DNA from: Spongilla lacustris
Taxonomy: Eukaryota; Porifera; Demospongiae; Spongillida; Spongillidae
Direction: 5' to 3'
Assembly: GCA_949361645.1 (NCBI GenBank)
Contig: OX442419.1
Location: 1,523,358 to 1,587,357 of the forward strand
Length of the DNA stretch: 64,000 bases
Shown here: positions 32,826-43,472 of the stretch, in pieces
Layout: each line of letters begins with the position of its first letter
How positions within the stretch are numbered: position 1 is the first letter of the stretch
The notes under the pieces: model-generated
Told to the model about the DNA's origin: nothing
Database searches by the model: none
The model's input: the letters and a program-made list of their open reading frames with translations, nothing else
Translations under genes and position numbers: made by a program

Positions 32826-34595
32826 TCAGTTACACTTCGGGGCTTGCGCTTGTATACAACTATCATAGTCCAGCTGTTCTTTTTGGCGCTCAAAAAGAGC
32901 ATCGAATTCAGAATCGTCTATTGTTTGATACGAATTTGGGTGCATATCATCATGGCCTGTACTTCGACTTTTGCCCAGAGATCCTTTGTGACACCACTCC
33001 ACCATCTTTGTTTTGACACCGTCACGATAGCATCTGGAATTGTACCACAACAGATAGGCAACAAAGTAGACCATTGGTACAAATACCAAGATGGATTCTA
33101 ATATTATGCACGTCACAAGAGGAGCCGGTGGGTCGGTTTCTGCGGCTGAGTTCACGTACCACGAAAGCCCGTTAATGAATGCCATATTAATAAACATAGC
33201 AGTGTCGAGAGAATTGATCCAACTATCTTTGTACGGTTTAAAAAAAGACACTAGAAAAATGTAGACTATGAAGATAACCTGTTGTGTGAGTAATTGTTGC
33301 AAAGGTTGTAGCAGGAATGCAAAGAAGAGGAGTAGCCGCAACGCCAAGTAGAGGCCGGCAAAGTAACGTCGATTGTCTTTGAAACAGCCCTGAAATGTAT
33401 CGAGCAATATGGCGATACTTGTAGTCGGGTACGCGTTCCTCAAGCAACCCACCCTCGATATCAGTCGCTCCATCCACATCACTGGATAGTGAAGAAGTGT
33501 AATTGGCACAAGGATTAGAAAAGCAGTCACTAAGTACGCAGGCAGTTTGTAACGGACAGCAAAGATGGGGTCGGTAGTTAAATAGTTGCCTTGAAAGTAA
33601 ACTCTACCATCCGTTGCTTGATGGGATTGGTTGAACAGTGGTGTGGGCCCAAGCAAGTAAACAGTAGTCTCGCATAGCCTGTTGTAGGAGAGGAGGACGA
33701 ATGCGGCAAACGCGTGACTTAGCGAAGCGCCAACTTGGTACTTATGGCAAAGGCACAATCGCAGTGTCACACCGACCTTAGTCAGTAACTTAGTGCTTCG
33801 CTGACATCGCAGGAGCAAAATAATTACTATGATGATTATCACGGGGAAAAAGCCTTCAATGTACCGTAAAGCTATGACATCAAGTGTCTCCAACTTCTCG
33901 TGTAAGCAAAATGGCCATAGAAAAGTAGTAAATAAGTTGAGGTTGAACAAATTGTAGGGAATTTCATATGATTTTTCGAAAGCGCTGGTGCCCAGGCCAT
34001 ACACCAGGTTCAGAGGAGCTAGTCCTTGTAAGTTGATATCTACAGTGGTTGAGATGACCTGGGCAAATAGTATGAATGAATTTAGAGGACCAGTGGTGAG
34101 GCGGATGTTGAACACAATGATGACGAGGAAGACCACGAGGAGAGGTACGTAGATGGCCAGGAGGTAGTAAATCCAGTTGACCTTTGAACTGTGTGCATCG
34201 CAAGGTACACACTCGGTTGCGTACGAGTAAGAGCTTATTATGGCCGCTGCATATCCCGGCTGACACTGGCCGCAGAGTACTCCCATTCTGTGAGTCTCGT
34301 TGCACAAGAAATTGCTAATCATCTGTGTGGCATTACGTGGAATCCAAATTACCTTACTCGACGCGTTGTATAAACAGTATCCCAGTGGACACAAACCGAT
34401 CAACGTATCGCCTCCTTCGGTGATATTGCCTGCCCAGTATCCGTTCAAAAGTAGCCAATCACAAGTCTGCGGATCACATGACAAAAATTCACCGAAGTTG
34501 GGACAATCGTTGCAGTTTTGGCTCTCCATGCCAATAGACGTCGGGACATAGCTAAAGGTTACTAAAATGGCCGCCAGCAATACATTATATTCCAT
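32826..34595 (-). CDS. Polytopic membrane protein with Cys-rich ectodomain, single exon
   Basis: A 589-residue intronless reading frame. Residues 1-22 are a signal peptide (MEYNVLLAAILVTFSYVPTS). About 23-140 form a Cys-rich extracellular part with motifs CNDCPNFGEF, CDPQTCDW, GLCPLGYCLY and the EGF-laminin-like RMGVLCGQCQPGYAAAI..CVPC. From about 142 roughly nine hydrophobic helices follow (e.g. LLAIYVPLLVVFLVIIVFNI, FFPVIIIIVIILLL, LPAYLVTAFLILVPITLL, LALRLLLFFAFLL), with conserved-looking loops TTGPLNSFILFAQV and FQGCFKDNRRYFAGLY between them. The tail after about 530 is hydrophilic and acidic. I know similar uncharacterised proteins as multi-copy families in sponges and cnidarians; function is unknown, and receptor or channel roles are open. 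The ATG at 34593-34595 is chosen because the signal peptide starts there. The long ORF without introns may reflect retroposition or the family norm. Confidence 0.85.
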   Translation of the reverse strand: MEYNVLLAAILVTFSYVPTSIGMESQNCNDCPNFGEFLSCDPQTCDWLLLNGYWAGNITEGGDTLIGLCPLGYCLYNASSKVIWIPRNATQMISNFLCNETHRMGVLCGQCQPGYAAAIISSYSYATECVPCDAHSSKVNWIYYLLAIYVPLLVVFLVIIVFNIRLTTGPLNSFILFAQVISTTVDINLQGLAPLNLVYGLGTSAFEKSYEIPYNLFNLNLFTTFLWPFCLHEKLETLDVIALRYIEGFFPVIIIIVIILLLRCQRSTKLLTKVGVTLRLCLCHKYQVGASLSHAFAAFVLLSYNRLCETTVYLLGPTPLFNQSHQATDGRVYFQGNYLTTDPIFAVRYKLPAYLVTAFLILVPITLLHYPVMWMERLISRVGCLRNAYPTTSIAILLDTFQGCFKDNRRYFAGLYLALRLLLFFAFLLQPLQQLLTQQVIFIVYIFLVSFFKPYKDSWINSLDTAMFINMAFINGLSWYVNSAAETDPPAPLVTCIILESILVFVPMVYFVAYLLWYNSRCYRDGVKTKMVEWCHKGSLGKSRSTGHDDMHPNSYQTIDDSEFDALFERQKEQLDYDSCIQAQAPKCN

Positions 34596-34895
34596 TGTCG
34601 AATCGCGACTTCTTGGCTGCAGTTAGTAAGACGCAACCATAATACGCATGTGTACATATACACACTGTAGACCAGTACATGCAGCAGTACAAAAAACTTA
34701 CCTAAATACCGCCCAAGCGTCACGTGAGAGCCATGTGAAATTTATTTGTATTATAGGGCAAAACACCTACACGTACGTATGGTAACTCGTAATGGATGGG
34801 CAGATTTCAAGCGAAAGGACTTAGGAGCGTTACAAACAAAAACTGGAGTCGGTGGGGCTTACATCAAGCGATGACCTTTTCATGAGGGGTGATGG

Positions 34896-35200
34896 TAGTT
34901 GGGTGTAGCCCGACCTTCGCGTATTGCGGAAGGTCGGGTACCAAACCCGCACAGTTTTGTACAGGCGTATTATGCAATACGTCAATGAATTGTGGCGTGT
35001 TATACAATCGGTATATCAATGAATAATTGTGTAAAGGATGTCTAAATCAGATTGGCTTTACTACCAGCTGCCGCAAAATGTATTTATTGGGCTCCTGCAT
35101 TCTGATTGGACTGTAATCCCCGTTGCAGCTTGTACAAAAACTGTGCGGGCTTGGTACCCGACCTTCTGCCAATACGCGAAGGTCGGGCTACGCCCAACTA
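34896..35200. mobile_element. 305-bp Mutator-like MITE with 9-bp duplication
   Basis: The left terminus TAGTTGGGTGTAGCCCGACC and right terminus GGTCGGGCTACGCCCAACTA are inverted repeats extending about 66 bp, with an inner hairpin CCGACCTTCGCG/CGCGAAGGTCGG. GGGTGATGG flanks both sides exactly (34887-34895, 35201-35209). A clean 9-bp duplication and long TIRs fit a Mutator-like non-autonomous element. It sits about 300 bp upstream of the membrane protein gene start. Confidence 0.9.
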
Positions 35201-35209
35201 GGGTGATGG

Positions 35210-35999
35210 TCGTCGTTTCGGCGATTTTATGTCGTTGTGATTTGGCTATTTTATCGATAGCCCAGGAACTTGAAGCCTACAACTAGTTTCAATCGGGCTT
35301 TGTGAGGACTGTGTTTGTGGTGAGTTTCGGCCAAGGCAACCAAAAGTGCAGACCAGGCCCACGAAGCGTGGATTAGGGCCTATTGCACGGTTTCGACATC
35401 TGTTGTCATGTAGTTTGTTAATATAATTCTGCAATCAGATTTGTGATATCATTTACAGTTTTTCCAAAAATCAATGCCAAACGTTAAGTACTGAATTTTT
35501 TTATGCTCAAGTACCACGGTTTTAACTATGTTTTGACCAAGGGTGGGGGGGGGGGGGGGGGGGGGGGGAAATATATTTCTTAAACACCCATCGGTTTCAG
35601 TCAACTGTATGTAATGTAAAACAAACAAACACACACACACATGTACACACACACACACACACACACATACACACACACATGTACATTATAGACATAAATT
35701 GATCACCAACTGAGCCACCAATGTCAAACAAATATGGAACAATCAGGAAACCTAACCTCCATCATCGGACTCCAGGGAATAAGCAAAGTTAACAAACTCC
35801 GAACTGGATGTTGCACTGTCATTGTCTCATACCCATGCATGCAGACTATTTTAAAAGATAATGGTAACATAATTTATTTGTTTCACTCTTAGAAACAAGA
35901 ATAATAACAACTAATTCAGACTGAGCAAACAATACTAGAAAACAGATCAGACTCAAGTCTCAGATTTAAATTACAGCTCAGCTGCCGTACTGAATCTCT
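35210..35999. other. Intergenic between MITE and MAT gene
   Basis: Contains a G run at about 35545-35569 and a CA/GTACA-rich microsatellite at 35628-35685. Otherwise this is the 3' flank of the MAT gene. No exon seen. Confidence 0.5.
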
Positions 36000-37977
36000 T
36001 CAAAAATTCAATGTCTTTGGACTTTCCCAAGTGAACCCAGGCCTTCCAAAATGTCCATAACAAGAAGTGTTGGAGAATATTGGGTCTTTCAGTTTGAGAT
36101 CCCTACAGGTTGTATGGTACATCAGTTAAAATTAAATGATCAGAAAGAATGTTACCGTATAATGACTCCAGGTCGCAGGTCAAAATTAGATTTCACAATT
36201 TCTTCCAATTCTTTGTTTGATTTTGAACTAGTTCCATAAGATTCAACATAAAGTGAAAGTGTGTTAGGTACTCCAATTGCATATGACACCTTAAATGAGA
36301 GAGGAATTTATATTTCATGTATACAAAATAAAATTTACTAACTTGAATTGATACTCGTCTAACCAGCTTTGCAGCCACTAGAGACTTTGCCACCTGTCTC
36401 AGAGCATAGCTAGCAGATCGATCCACTTTGGAGCTATCTTTTCCAGAGAATGCTCCACCTCCACTTCCACCCCACCCTCCATAGGCATCCACCACTGTCT
36501 TGCGTCCAGTCAAACCAGCATCACCCTGTAGGGCCGAAAAGGTTGCAGTGATTTCTGTTACTTCTGCTATCAAAGCCCAACTCACACGAGGTCCACCAAT
36601 GAGAAACTTTCCAGATGGTTGCATGAGATACTTAGTCCTATCATCACGATATTTATCAGGAATTACATCCTGAAAAGAGACAGGTATTTTTCCACAAGCA
36701 TTTAATTGCCATCTTAACCACAAGCACAGCAGTTGTGTGTGAGGAATGAATGAATTGTTGCTCATTCCAACTATCGCACTGCACAATATTTTTTGCTAAC
36801 ATAATTATCATAATTTTGTATACATACCCAAATACTTATTGAATGAAATTCATACATACTATACTGACACGCCAGTTTATGAAGGACAGCAAAACAGAAG
36901 GAATCTGAAGCCACCTCCTCCCCCACACATATACACCCGCATCATTTTATATGTGTACCTTTGCAACCATCTCCCGTAGGGCTATTCTCATCTCCTCTAG
37001 GGATATAGTGTCACTATGTTGCACACTGATGACCACTGTGTGAACACGCACTGGAACACATGCTCCATTATCATTTCTGTACTCCACAGTCACCTGGATA
37101 AGATTGATACCATGCAAGCAATAAATTGAAACAAGCACTATAGGGTCTTTGGCTATAGCACCTGGGATTTTGAATCAGGTCCTGCCCAAGGAAACACATT
37201 ACTTCTGCGAAGATCTGCAACTTTCTTAACGATCTTGTGAGCTAGTAGGATGGTGAGGGGCATCATTTCCTCAGTCTCATCACTTGCATAGCCACACATA
37301 AATCCCTTCGCAAAACGAAACATTTATGACAGCAACGTATAACGTTGGCACTATATATGAGAACATTGATTGCCTCACCTGGTCCCCCGCACCAAGCTCC
37401 TCTACTGATTTATTCACGTGCACAGCCTGGGCGATATCAGGGCTTTGTTCCGCAAGGAGATTTAGCACTGTGCATGACTTGCTGTCAAAACCTGCATGAT
37501 TCCGACATTTGCAAGCCATATTGTATAAAATTATTCATTTGCATTCAACTTTGCCTTTAGACAAGTAGCCATCGTATCCTATTTTCTCTGCCGTCTCACG
37601 TACGACTTTCGTATAGTCCACTTTCGCCTTGGTAGTTATCTCTCCCATCAAGATTACAACGTTGTCTTTGGCAGCACATTCTGCATGCGTATGTGCATGA
37701 ACGTAACTTGGTCATTGTCCCTAACATATATATTTGTTTTCCGTACCACAAGCAACCTTGCTATCCGGGTCACTTCTGAGACACTCATCAAGAACAGCAT
37801 CCGATATCTGGTCACAGAGTTTATCTGCATGTACGTGCACGCATGCAGGAAGCGGGGGCAATAGAAATGAACACCTTTAATTTATATGCGGCATAACGAG
37901 CACCAGCAAGTCATATTCTCACCCGGGTGACCGTCTCCAACACTCTCTGATGTGAAGAGAAATGTATTCTCTGCCAT
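36000..37977 (-). CDS. MAT2A: S-adenosylmethionine synthetase (methionine adenosyltransferase), ten exons
   Basis: Makes S-adenosylmethionine from methionine and ATP in the cytosol. Exons on the minus strand: 37977-37923, 37824-37747, 37680-37555, 37491-37379, 37305-37162, 37093-36959, 36669-36586, 36525-36343, 36289-36156, 36102-36000. Phases all agree, giving 384 residues (animal enzymes about 395). Motifs in order: [12 protein letters not shown] (ATP site), [72 protein letters not shown] (signature 1), [48 protein letters not shown] (signature 2) then [21 protein letters not shown] and YGHFGR. The C-terminal tail is short. Intron 3 begins with GC (AAAG|GCAAAG), all others with GT. Nothing suggests inactivity. 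Symbol given by homology to animal MAT genes; vertebrate 1A/2A orthology does not apply. Confidence 0.95.
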
Positions 37978-38157
37978 TTGTGATTATCAGTCCGCTGGAA
38001 TGAAATTTAACAGTGGATAACAATTTATATACTCATCTTCTAATGTCACGTGCACGGTAGAGATGAGGTGTTTGCATAGAAGTTATCATTTGGACTAGGG
38101 TGCACAAATAGCATGCACAAATATGTCGAGTGACCTATAAAGGCTGTATATGTAACC

Positions 38158-38189
<32 letters not shown>

Positions 38190-39660
38190 AGAACAAACAT
38201 ACAATATCTCCCATGAACACTAGCATGCAGGAACCTTCAACCTTGCATGTCACAGTGTATATGAGCATTCGTCACGAACTACATGACTTGCCCCTTCCTC
38301 TGTATGATAAAAACAAGAACGTATATATTGATATCGTGAATTTGTCAATTGCCTTAAAAAGTGGCTATATTGAGATTCTCCAGGCAACGACAAGACTCAA
38401 GCTAACACGCATATATATTAAACTATCGTCAACCACTAATTATATAAATGTATCAGTCTCAAGAACTGCGCGACTCTGTATCATTTAATTTACCGGATAA
38501 TGAAATATTTACAATGGCAGGTGTAATTTCCTTATGCATGCAAGAATAGTACTTTCTTCTGGTTGGTGCATGCATGCGAAATTGTACTACACAAATCCAT
38601 GCTTATTTATATGCATGTTTTGTTAAAAGAAAGTGGTCCTGACCCGGTCCTGACCCGGTGTTGTACAAGTTATTGACTAATGAAAATCATTATTATGTAC
38701 TATACAGTCGCATGACTGCAGAGTGAACCTACGAGAAAAGGAATTTGCTGCTGTACACACATTTATTACATGTAGCAATACTCTCATGCACCTGGCAGAT
38801 AAGAAAATATTATGTCTTTGCTAAACCTAGGAGGTTGCAACCACTTTTGGGAATTAACGGATGGTCATTTATGAATTAGTCAACAATGAAGTGGTTATTC
38901 TTTAGGGAACATTGACAATTAATGGAGGCTATTGATGATTTGTCAACAATGAAGGGGCTATATTCTACAGGGGTCATTGTGAATTAATGGATGTCATTGA
39001 TTCAGTATAATGATTAGTCAACAATGAAAAGGCATTGCCGGTTCAGGGATCTGTAAACATAACCTCTGGGTGAAACGATGGGATTTATTAGTCAGTATAG
39101 TGAAAGTAAATGTAACACATATTTGCATTGCATTTACATTATACATATGTATAGATACTATGCACATATAGTTAGTGCACTACATTGGATGAAAAAATCT
39201 AACCTGCATGTCCAAACTTACATGCACCATGTAGGGCTCTGTAATGATGCATATATGTATAGTGACCTCTTTGAAAGACAAGGTTCTCTACAACTGTATT
39301 ACATGCAGAGTAAAGATGCAACACCTGTCCAATTGAAATTTCACCTTACTTTGTCAATACATGCAGCATTTGCATGACATAATGTGGCGGATTTATACAC
39401 ATGTATTTCAATTAATACTGTCATACTTCTAAACAGAAGTATGACCTAAAATACATTGCAACAGTTGTTTGATGCTGAACATGCATCTACAGGTAGTACG
39501 TTAAGTTATTCCTCCAAGAAAAGGAACTTGCTGTTGCATACTGTTTCATGTAGCACATACAACAAAAAATACAATTATCTAATGGAGGAGAACAATGTAT
39601 GTTTGTGTATGAACCACAGCTTGCTTTCTAAACAACCAGAGGGGTGACAATAGATTATAA
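37978..39660. other. Intergenic; diverged ~75-bp repeat
   Basis: A C run then A run at about 38160-38190 and three diverged copies of a roughly 75-bp unit (AGTCAACAATGAAGTGG...GAATTAATGGATG) at about 38850-39035. Open frames near 38213 and 39078 have no recognisable protein. The MAT promoter must lie in the first part, without an obvious TATA box. Confidence 0.4.
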
Positions 39661-39666
39661 TCATTA

Positions 39667-40302
39667 GTAATACCCCGTTTACACGACACAATTTTTCCGT
39701 GCCAGCAAGATACGCTACGGCTCGGCACGGTACGGTTCGGTTAAAATTTGACGTGTAAACCCTGTCAAAACCGTGCCGTACCGTGCCGAACCAGCACGGT
39801 TGCTATAACCGGGCTACCCTGGCTCGATTGTGGTAGATCGGGATATGATAGCAATTGAGCATGCGTAGAACTGGTTTCCATAGTATTAAAATGGTGGATT
39901 GGACGAAACAAACGGGTGATAAAGATTTGGGGAGAGAAATCGATGCAAGTGCAACTGGAAAACTGGAAAAAAAAAATCAATTGGTGTACAACAAGATCGG
40001 TACAGAGGCCATTTGAGGTGTATTGGATGGCCATTGCCATAATATTGCGTATGTTACGAGAAAATAATCGCTCTCCTTCATTTGTGCATCTGATGCCTCC
40101 TTTTCTCGATTGCACGGAAGGTTGTAAACAAGGCATCCATTTTGATTTCTGGCAATGATTGTAGTTAATTACGGAATTGCTTTTAAAAAACCATTCTTAC
40201 CACATAGCCACAAACGCGTGTAAACGTTGCTCGATAACCGTTCCGTACCGTGCCATGCTGAGCCGTTCCGTACCGTACCATCGTCGTGTAAACGCGGTAT
40301 TA
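39667..40302. mobile_element. Non-autonomous TIR element TAATACCSCGTTTACACGAC
   Basis: The left end TAATACCCCGTTTACACGAC (39667-39686) and right end GTCGTGTAAACGCGGTATTA (40283-40302) are inverted repeats with one mismatch. Because the ends are palindromic with the flanks, the duplication is ambiguous (AT, TA or TAG possible). The interior has secondary inverted GC-rich repeats (CGTGCCGTACCGTGCCGAAC, and relatives near 40240-40280). A + strand remnant near 39893-40012 (MVDWTKQTGDKDLG...KNQLVYNKIGTEA, with one frame step) looks like part of a Myb/SANT-type DNA-binding protein, as PIF/Harbinger-type elements carry. No transposase. Confidence 0.7.
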
Positions 40303-40348
40303 GTGTCCTTCTTCTACTCCCACAGTAATCTAGCTACAGGTGTAGGCG

Positions 40349-42951
40349 CAGGGCCGTAGCATCGAAAAATAAACCGGTGCGGCCACTGTGAAAATAGGAA
40401 ATGCAGAGGAAGCCCCGGGGAGGGTGCGGGAGGGGGGCACCCCTCCCGCCCAGCAAGGGGGTATGGGGGAGCGCTGAAAGCTCCCCCATCGGGGTCTGGG
40501 GCGGAGCCCCAGGAACCAACGCTTTTTGACACGACAAATTTGAAAAACTACGCGTGCGTCACATGTAAACACTATTGCCGTTAGTTTACTTATATCTCAT
40601 CACAAGTTAATATACTATGGGACATAGAACGTCATTCAGCATGCATGCACATCATCAAAACTTTCCAAAAACTTCAAATCTACGTTCTCGCGAGCTGACG
40701 AAGTCATTCAAGCACGAGACGATGGATAAACCATCTGTCCTATCCTTGTGGGCATGAAGAACACACAAGTTGTTTACACGCATTTGTGACATGCTTGTAC
40801 GAAGGTAAGTTTTCACCCTGCGTAACACTGACGCACTGCGCTCACTTATCGCATTGGTCGCTGGTATCACTAGGATAAGCTTGAGCAAGATGCAGACTTC
40901 AGAGATGCCTATGCGTGTGGCTGGTGAAAGGCCAGTGATATAAGCTCTGATTGTGCTAAGAGTCGGTTTTTCAGGCAAGGAGGAGAACATCGCTGGCAGC
41001 AATTCAAGCTGTGTTTCAAGACTTGATGCTACAAAGTCATTATGGTAGTGCTTCAAAACAAAATCAAGCTCTGAGCGGTACTCTTCTCTTCTTGCTGCCT
41101 TCAACAAAAGACACTCCAACTGTTTTAGGATTCCATAACCTGGTTGGTTGAATCTCTCTCTAATTGCACTGATAATAAAATCCAGACATTCAAAATACTC
41201 TTGGCAATAGCGGTCTTTGGCTGTGCTATGTTGGTAGCCCTGACTAGATCCAATTTCTAAACGGCTAGGAGCTCTTCTTTTTCTAGGCAGTGAGGCCTCC
41301 TCTACATCATACTTCCTTTGAAAAGACAGCACCCTTTCCCAAAATAGGTCAAATGATTCTGATGATCTTATGCTGCTGAGAGTTGCACAAGTAAGCTCTG
41401 CACATTGCTGACCTTCAGATGCTGTTAAGGTTGGATCTTGTAGAGTTTTGCTTAGATTATCAGTGTGTTTTAGTATACGTTCACCAAGCAGCAAACCAAA
41501 AAGGAAATTAAAGTTCCTCATTGTTGCTTCCACTCCTATAACTCGAGCTTTTATCTCTGAGTCAGTGATATCATCCTTGATCTCTTCCCATAAGACCTGG
41601 AATACCTCATAATTGTCAAGTATGCTCTGCAATGATGCTGCACGGACAGTCCACCTAGTTGGACACAAGGTACGAAAGCCTGATGTAGATGGTGCCAGCT
41701 CATCCTTTAGCCGATTGAAAATTGCATCGCGCTTCGGAGAGTACTTTAAAAGCTTTGATATCTCAAAAGCTGCATCGAGGGTGTCTCGGAGGATTTTATT
41801 CTTTTTTATCGAATCACTGGCTGCGAGGTTTAATGCGTGTCCATAACAGTGAGTATATGTAGCCCTGGACTCCACTGATAATATCTGTGCTGCCACTCCA
41901 CTTCTGTGTCCAGCCATATTAGCAGCCCCATCGTAGCATTGACCTCTACAATTTGCAATAGACAAATTCATTCGTGTCATCGTGTCTTTGAGGATGTGAA
42001 CAATTCGATCACTCCCAATAGACTCTACCACATAAAGTCCAATGAACTCTTCACTGCAATTGAAATTATCATCTACGCTTCGGAAACAAATGGCAACTTG
42101 CGTTTGATTGGCAGCGTCTGTCACTTCGTCTGCCATTAAGGTAAAGAACCTGGCATTTTGGATTGAAGAAGCAATATCCCTTAACACATTTAACGCCATG
42201 ATAGTAATGATTTCGTTCTGGATTTCAGGACTGGTGTACTTGTACGTTTTTCGCTCCAACCACTTAAGCAATTCAGGTTGGTGAATGGCTCTAAGCTTGA
42301 TAAGTTGCATGAAATTGCACTCCTTTTCGTCATCATCCCCACGCAAAGCTATACCTTGCTTGGCCAAAAATCGTAAATTTTCGGCTATAGTTACAAGACA
42401 CTGCCGATTTGCTGCTTTCTCATCTGCATGAGCCAATGACAGTAGCTCTCCTACATCCCGTGTTGTTTCAGGTAGAGTAACTACCATCTCAACAGCTTTC
42501 TTATGGGTGTCTGATTTCTCATGGCTCGGGAAAGCAACTGTTGCATCCTTCCAATTACTAAATCCAGCATAAATGAAAGCTGAATCCTTGATGTTACCCG
42601 AGGTTGTGCTTAACTTTCCTGTGGTCACAGCTTTAACACAAATAAAACAAAACGCTCGATCGTGGCAGCTGTCATAGTGCAACCAGCCCCACTGTGAAAA
42701 CCATTTTGGTTTGAAAGCCCGTTTTACTATGGTCTTTTTTCCGAACTCACGCATCGGAAATGGAAACCGCAGTGGTTGATTAGCCGTTTCTTCGATTGCA
42801 GGTGGCTGCACATTCATCGTCCCTCGAGTTACAAATTAAACCGGGTGAATAACCACTTTATAAATTACAATAATCGTTAATATTTTCAAATGTTCTGGCT
42901 AAAACCGGTCCGGCCAAGGCCGGACCGGCCGGACTGGATGCTACGGCCCTG
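40349..42951 (-). mobile_element. Complete hAT transposon, 5-bp target duplication
   Basis: The ends CAGGGCCGTAGCATC (40349-40363) and GATGCTACGGCCCTG (42937-42951) are perfect 15-bp inverted repeats. Flanking AGGCG occurs on both sides (40344-40348, 42952-42956). Length is 2603 bp. A CCGGTSCGGCC motif is repeated near both inner ends. It encodes an unbroken transposase. Perfect TIRs, perfect duplication and an intact ORF suggest a young, possibly active copy of a hAT lineage that makes 5-bp duplications. Confidence 0.9.
40655..42817 (-). CDS. hAT transposase (TTF zinc finger / DUF4371 / hAT dimerisation, ZMYM1-like)
   Basis: Cut-and-paste transposase of the surrounding element, 720 residues, intronless. 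The N-terminus has FPMREFGKKT and a TTF-type zinc-finger region (FKPKWFSQWGWLHYDSCHDR, FCFICVKAV, FSNWKDATVAFPSHEKSDTH). The catalytic region, RNase H-like with DUF4371 character, includes FTLMADEVTDAANQTQVAIC (first acidic residue), CRGQCYDGAANMAG (second acidic residue) and YTHCYGHALNLAASD. LCPTRWTVRAASL is the conserved hAT RW motif. The end VIPATNAISERSASVLRRVK then LRTSMSQMRVNNLCVLHAHK is the dimerisation and last catalytic-Glu region. All key blocks are present and there are no stops. Host proteins of the ZMYM1 type look similar, but the TIRs around the gene identify it as a transposon. Confidence 0.92.
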   Translation of the reverse strand: MNVQPPAIEETANQPLRFPFPMREFGKKTIVKRAFKPKWFSQWGWLHYDSCHDRAFCFICVKAVTTGKLSTTSGNIKDSAFIYAGFSNWKDATVAFPSHEKSDTHKKAVEMVVTLPETTRDVGELLSLAHADEKAANRQCLVTIAENLRFLAKQGIALRGDDDEKECNFMQLIKLRAIHQPELLKWLERKTYKYTSPEIQNEIITIMALNVLRDIASSIQNARFFTLMADEVTDAANQTQVAICFRSVDDNFNCSEEFIGLYVVESIGSDRIVHILKDTMTRMNLSIANCRGQCYDGAANMAGHRSGVAAQILSVESRATYTHCYGHALNLAASDSIKKNKILRDTLDAAFEISKLLKYSPKRDAIFNRLKDELAPSTSGFRTLCPTRWTVRAASLQSILDNYEVFQVLWEEIKDDITDSEIKARVIGVEATMRNFNFLFGLLLGERILKHTDNLSKTLQDPTLTASEGQQCAELTCATLSSIRSSESFDLFWERVLSFQRKYDVEEASLPRKRRAPSRLEIGSSQGYQHSTAKDRYCQEYFECLDFIISAIRERFNQPGYGILKQLECLLLKAARREEYRSELDFVLKHYHNDFVASSLETQLELLPAMFSSLPEKPTLSTIRAYITGLSPATRIGISEVCILLKLILVIPATNAISERSASVLRRVKTYLRTSMSQMRVNNLCVLHAHKDRTDGLSIVSCLNDFVSSRERRFEVFGKF

Positions 42952-42956
42952 AGGCG

Positions 42957-43472
42957 AATGGAGTAATCAGTATTGCTCATTACGCACTGAATTGTGTGTG
43001 CTCAGTGATAAAATGCACATATGTATTTTAATTCATGCACTTTGCACTCATATATATATATATATTTGGCGTAATGATAAAAGTAGCCTTTTTTGAGTTG
43101 ATTATACTTATTGACAGCTACTTCAAAGGCATGCAGGGCTCTGCTTCCCATGCAGTTACAAATGTAACAGTGAAAACGCAGACAATCAAGCATGCTTAGT
43201 ATGCATGCTACCACATGAGTAAAAACTTTATAGTAAACTTTTCCAAAGTCGTTTTAGGCAATTTCATTTATATTTGTGAGGTAACTCTTCAAAGCAATCT
43301 CTGAAGCATTATTAATTTCTTTACTTGTAATTTCGTCATGCGTGTGACACATGCAGCATTATTGTTGCCGAATTACTTCATCATCGGATGCACTGCGTAT
43401 ATAAATAGAGGATCGCGTATTAGAACTCTACATTTGAACGCATGCAAGCTGCCAGCTGACGCGCACAGAGGC
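42957..43472. other. Intergenic; probable MetRS promoter region
   Basis: Apart from an AT microsatellite at about 43051-43064 nothing is recognisable. The TATA-like TATATAAATAG at 43396-43406 lies about 70 bp before the proposed MetRS start codon. Confidence 0.4.

Noticed and set aside
40655..42817. Host gene of the ZMYM1 type
   Set aside because: The ORF is enclosed by perfect TIRs with a target duplication, so it belongs to a transposon.
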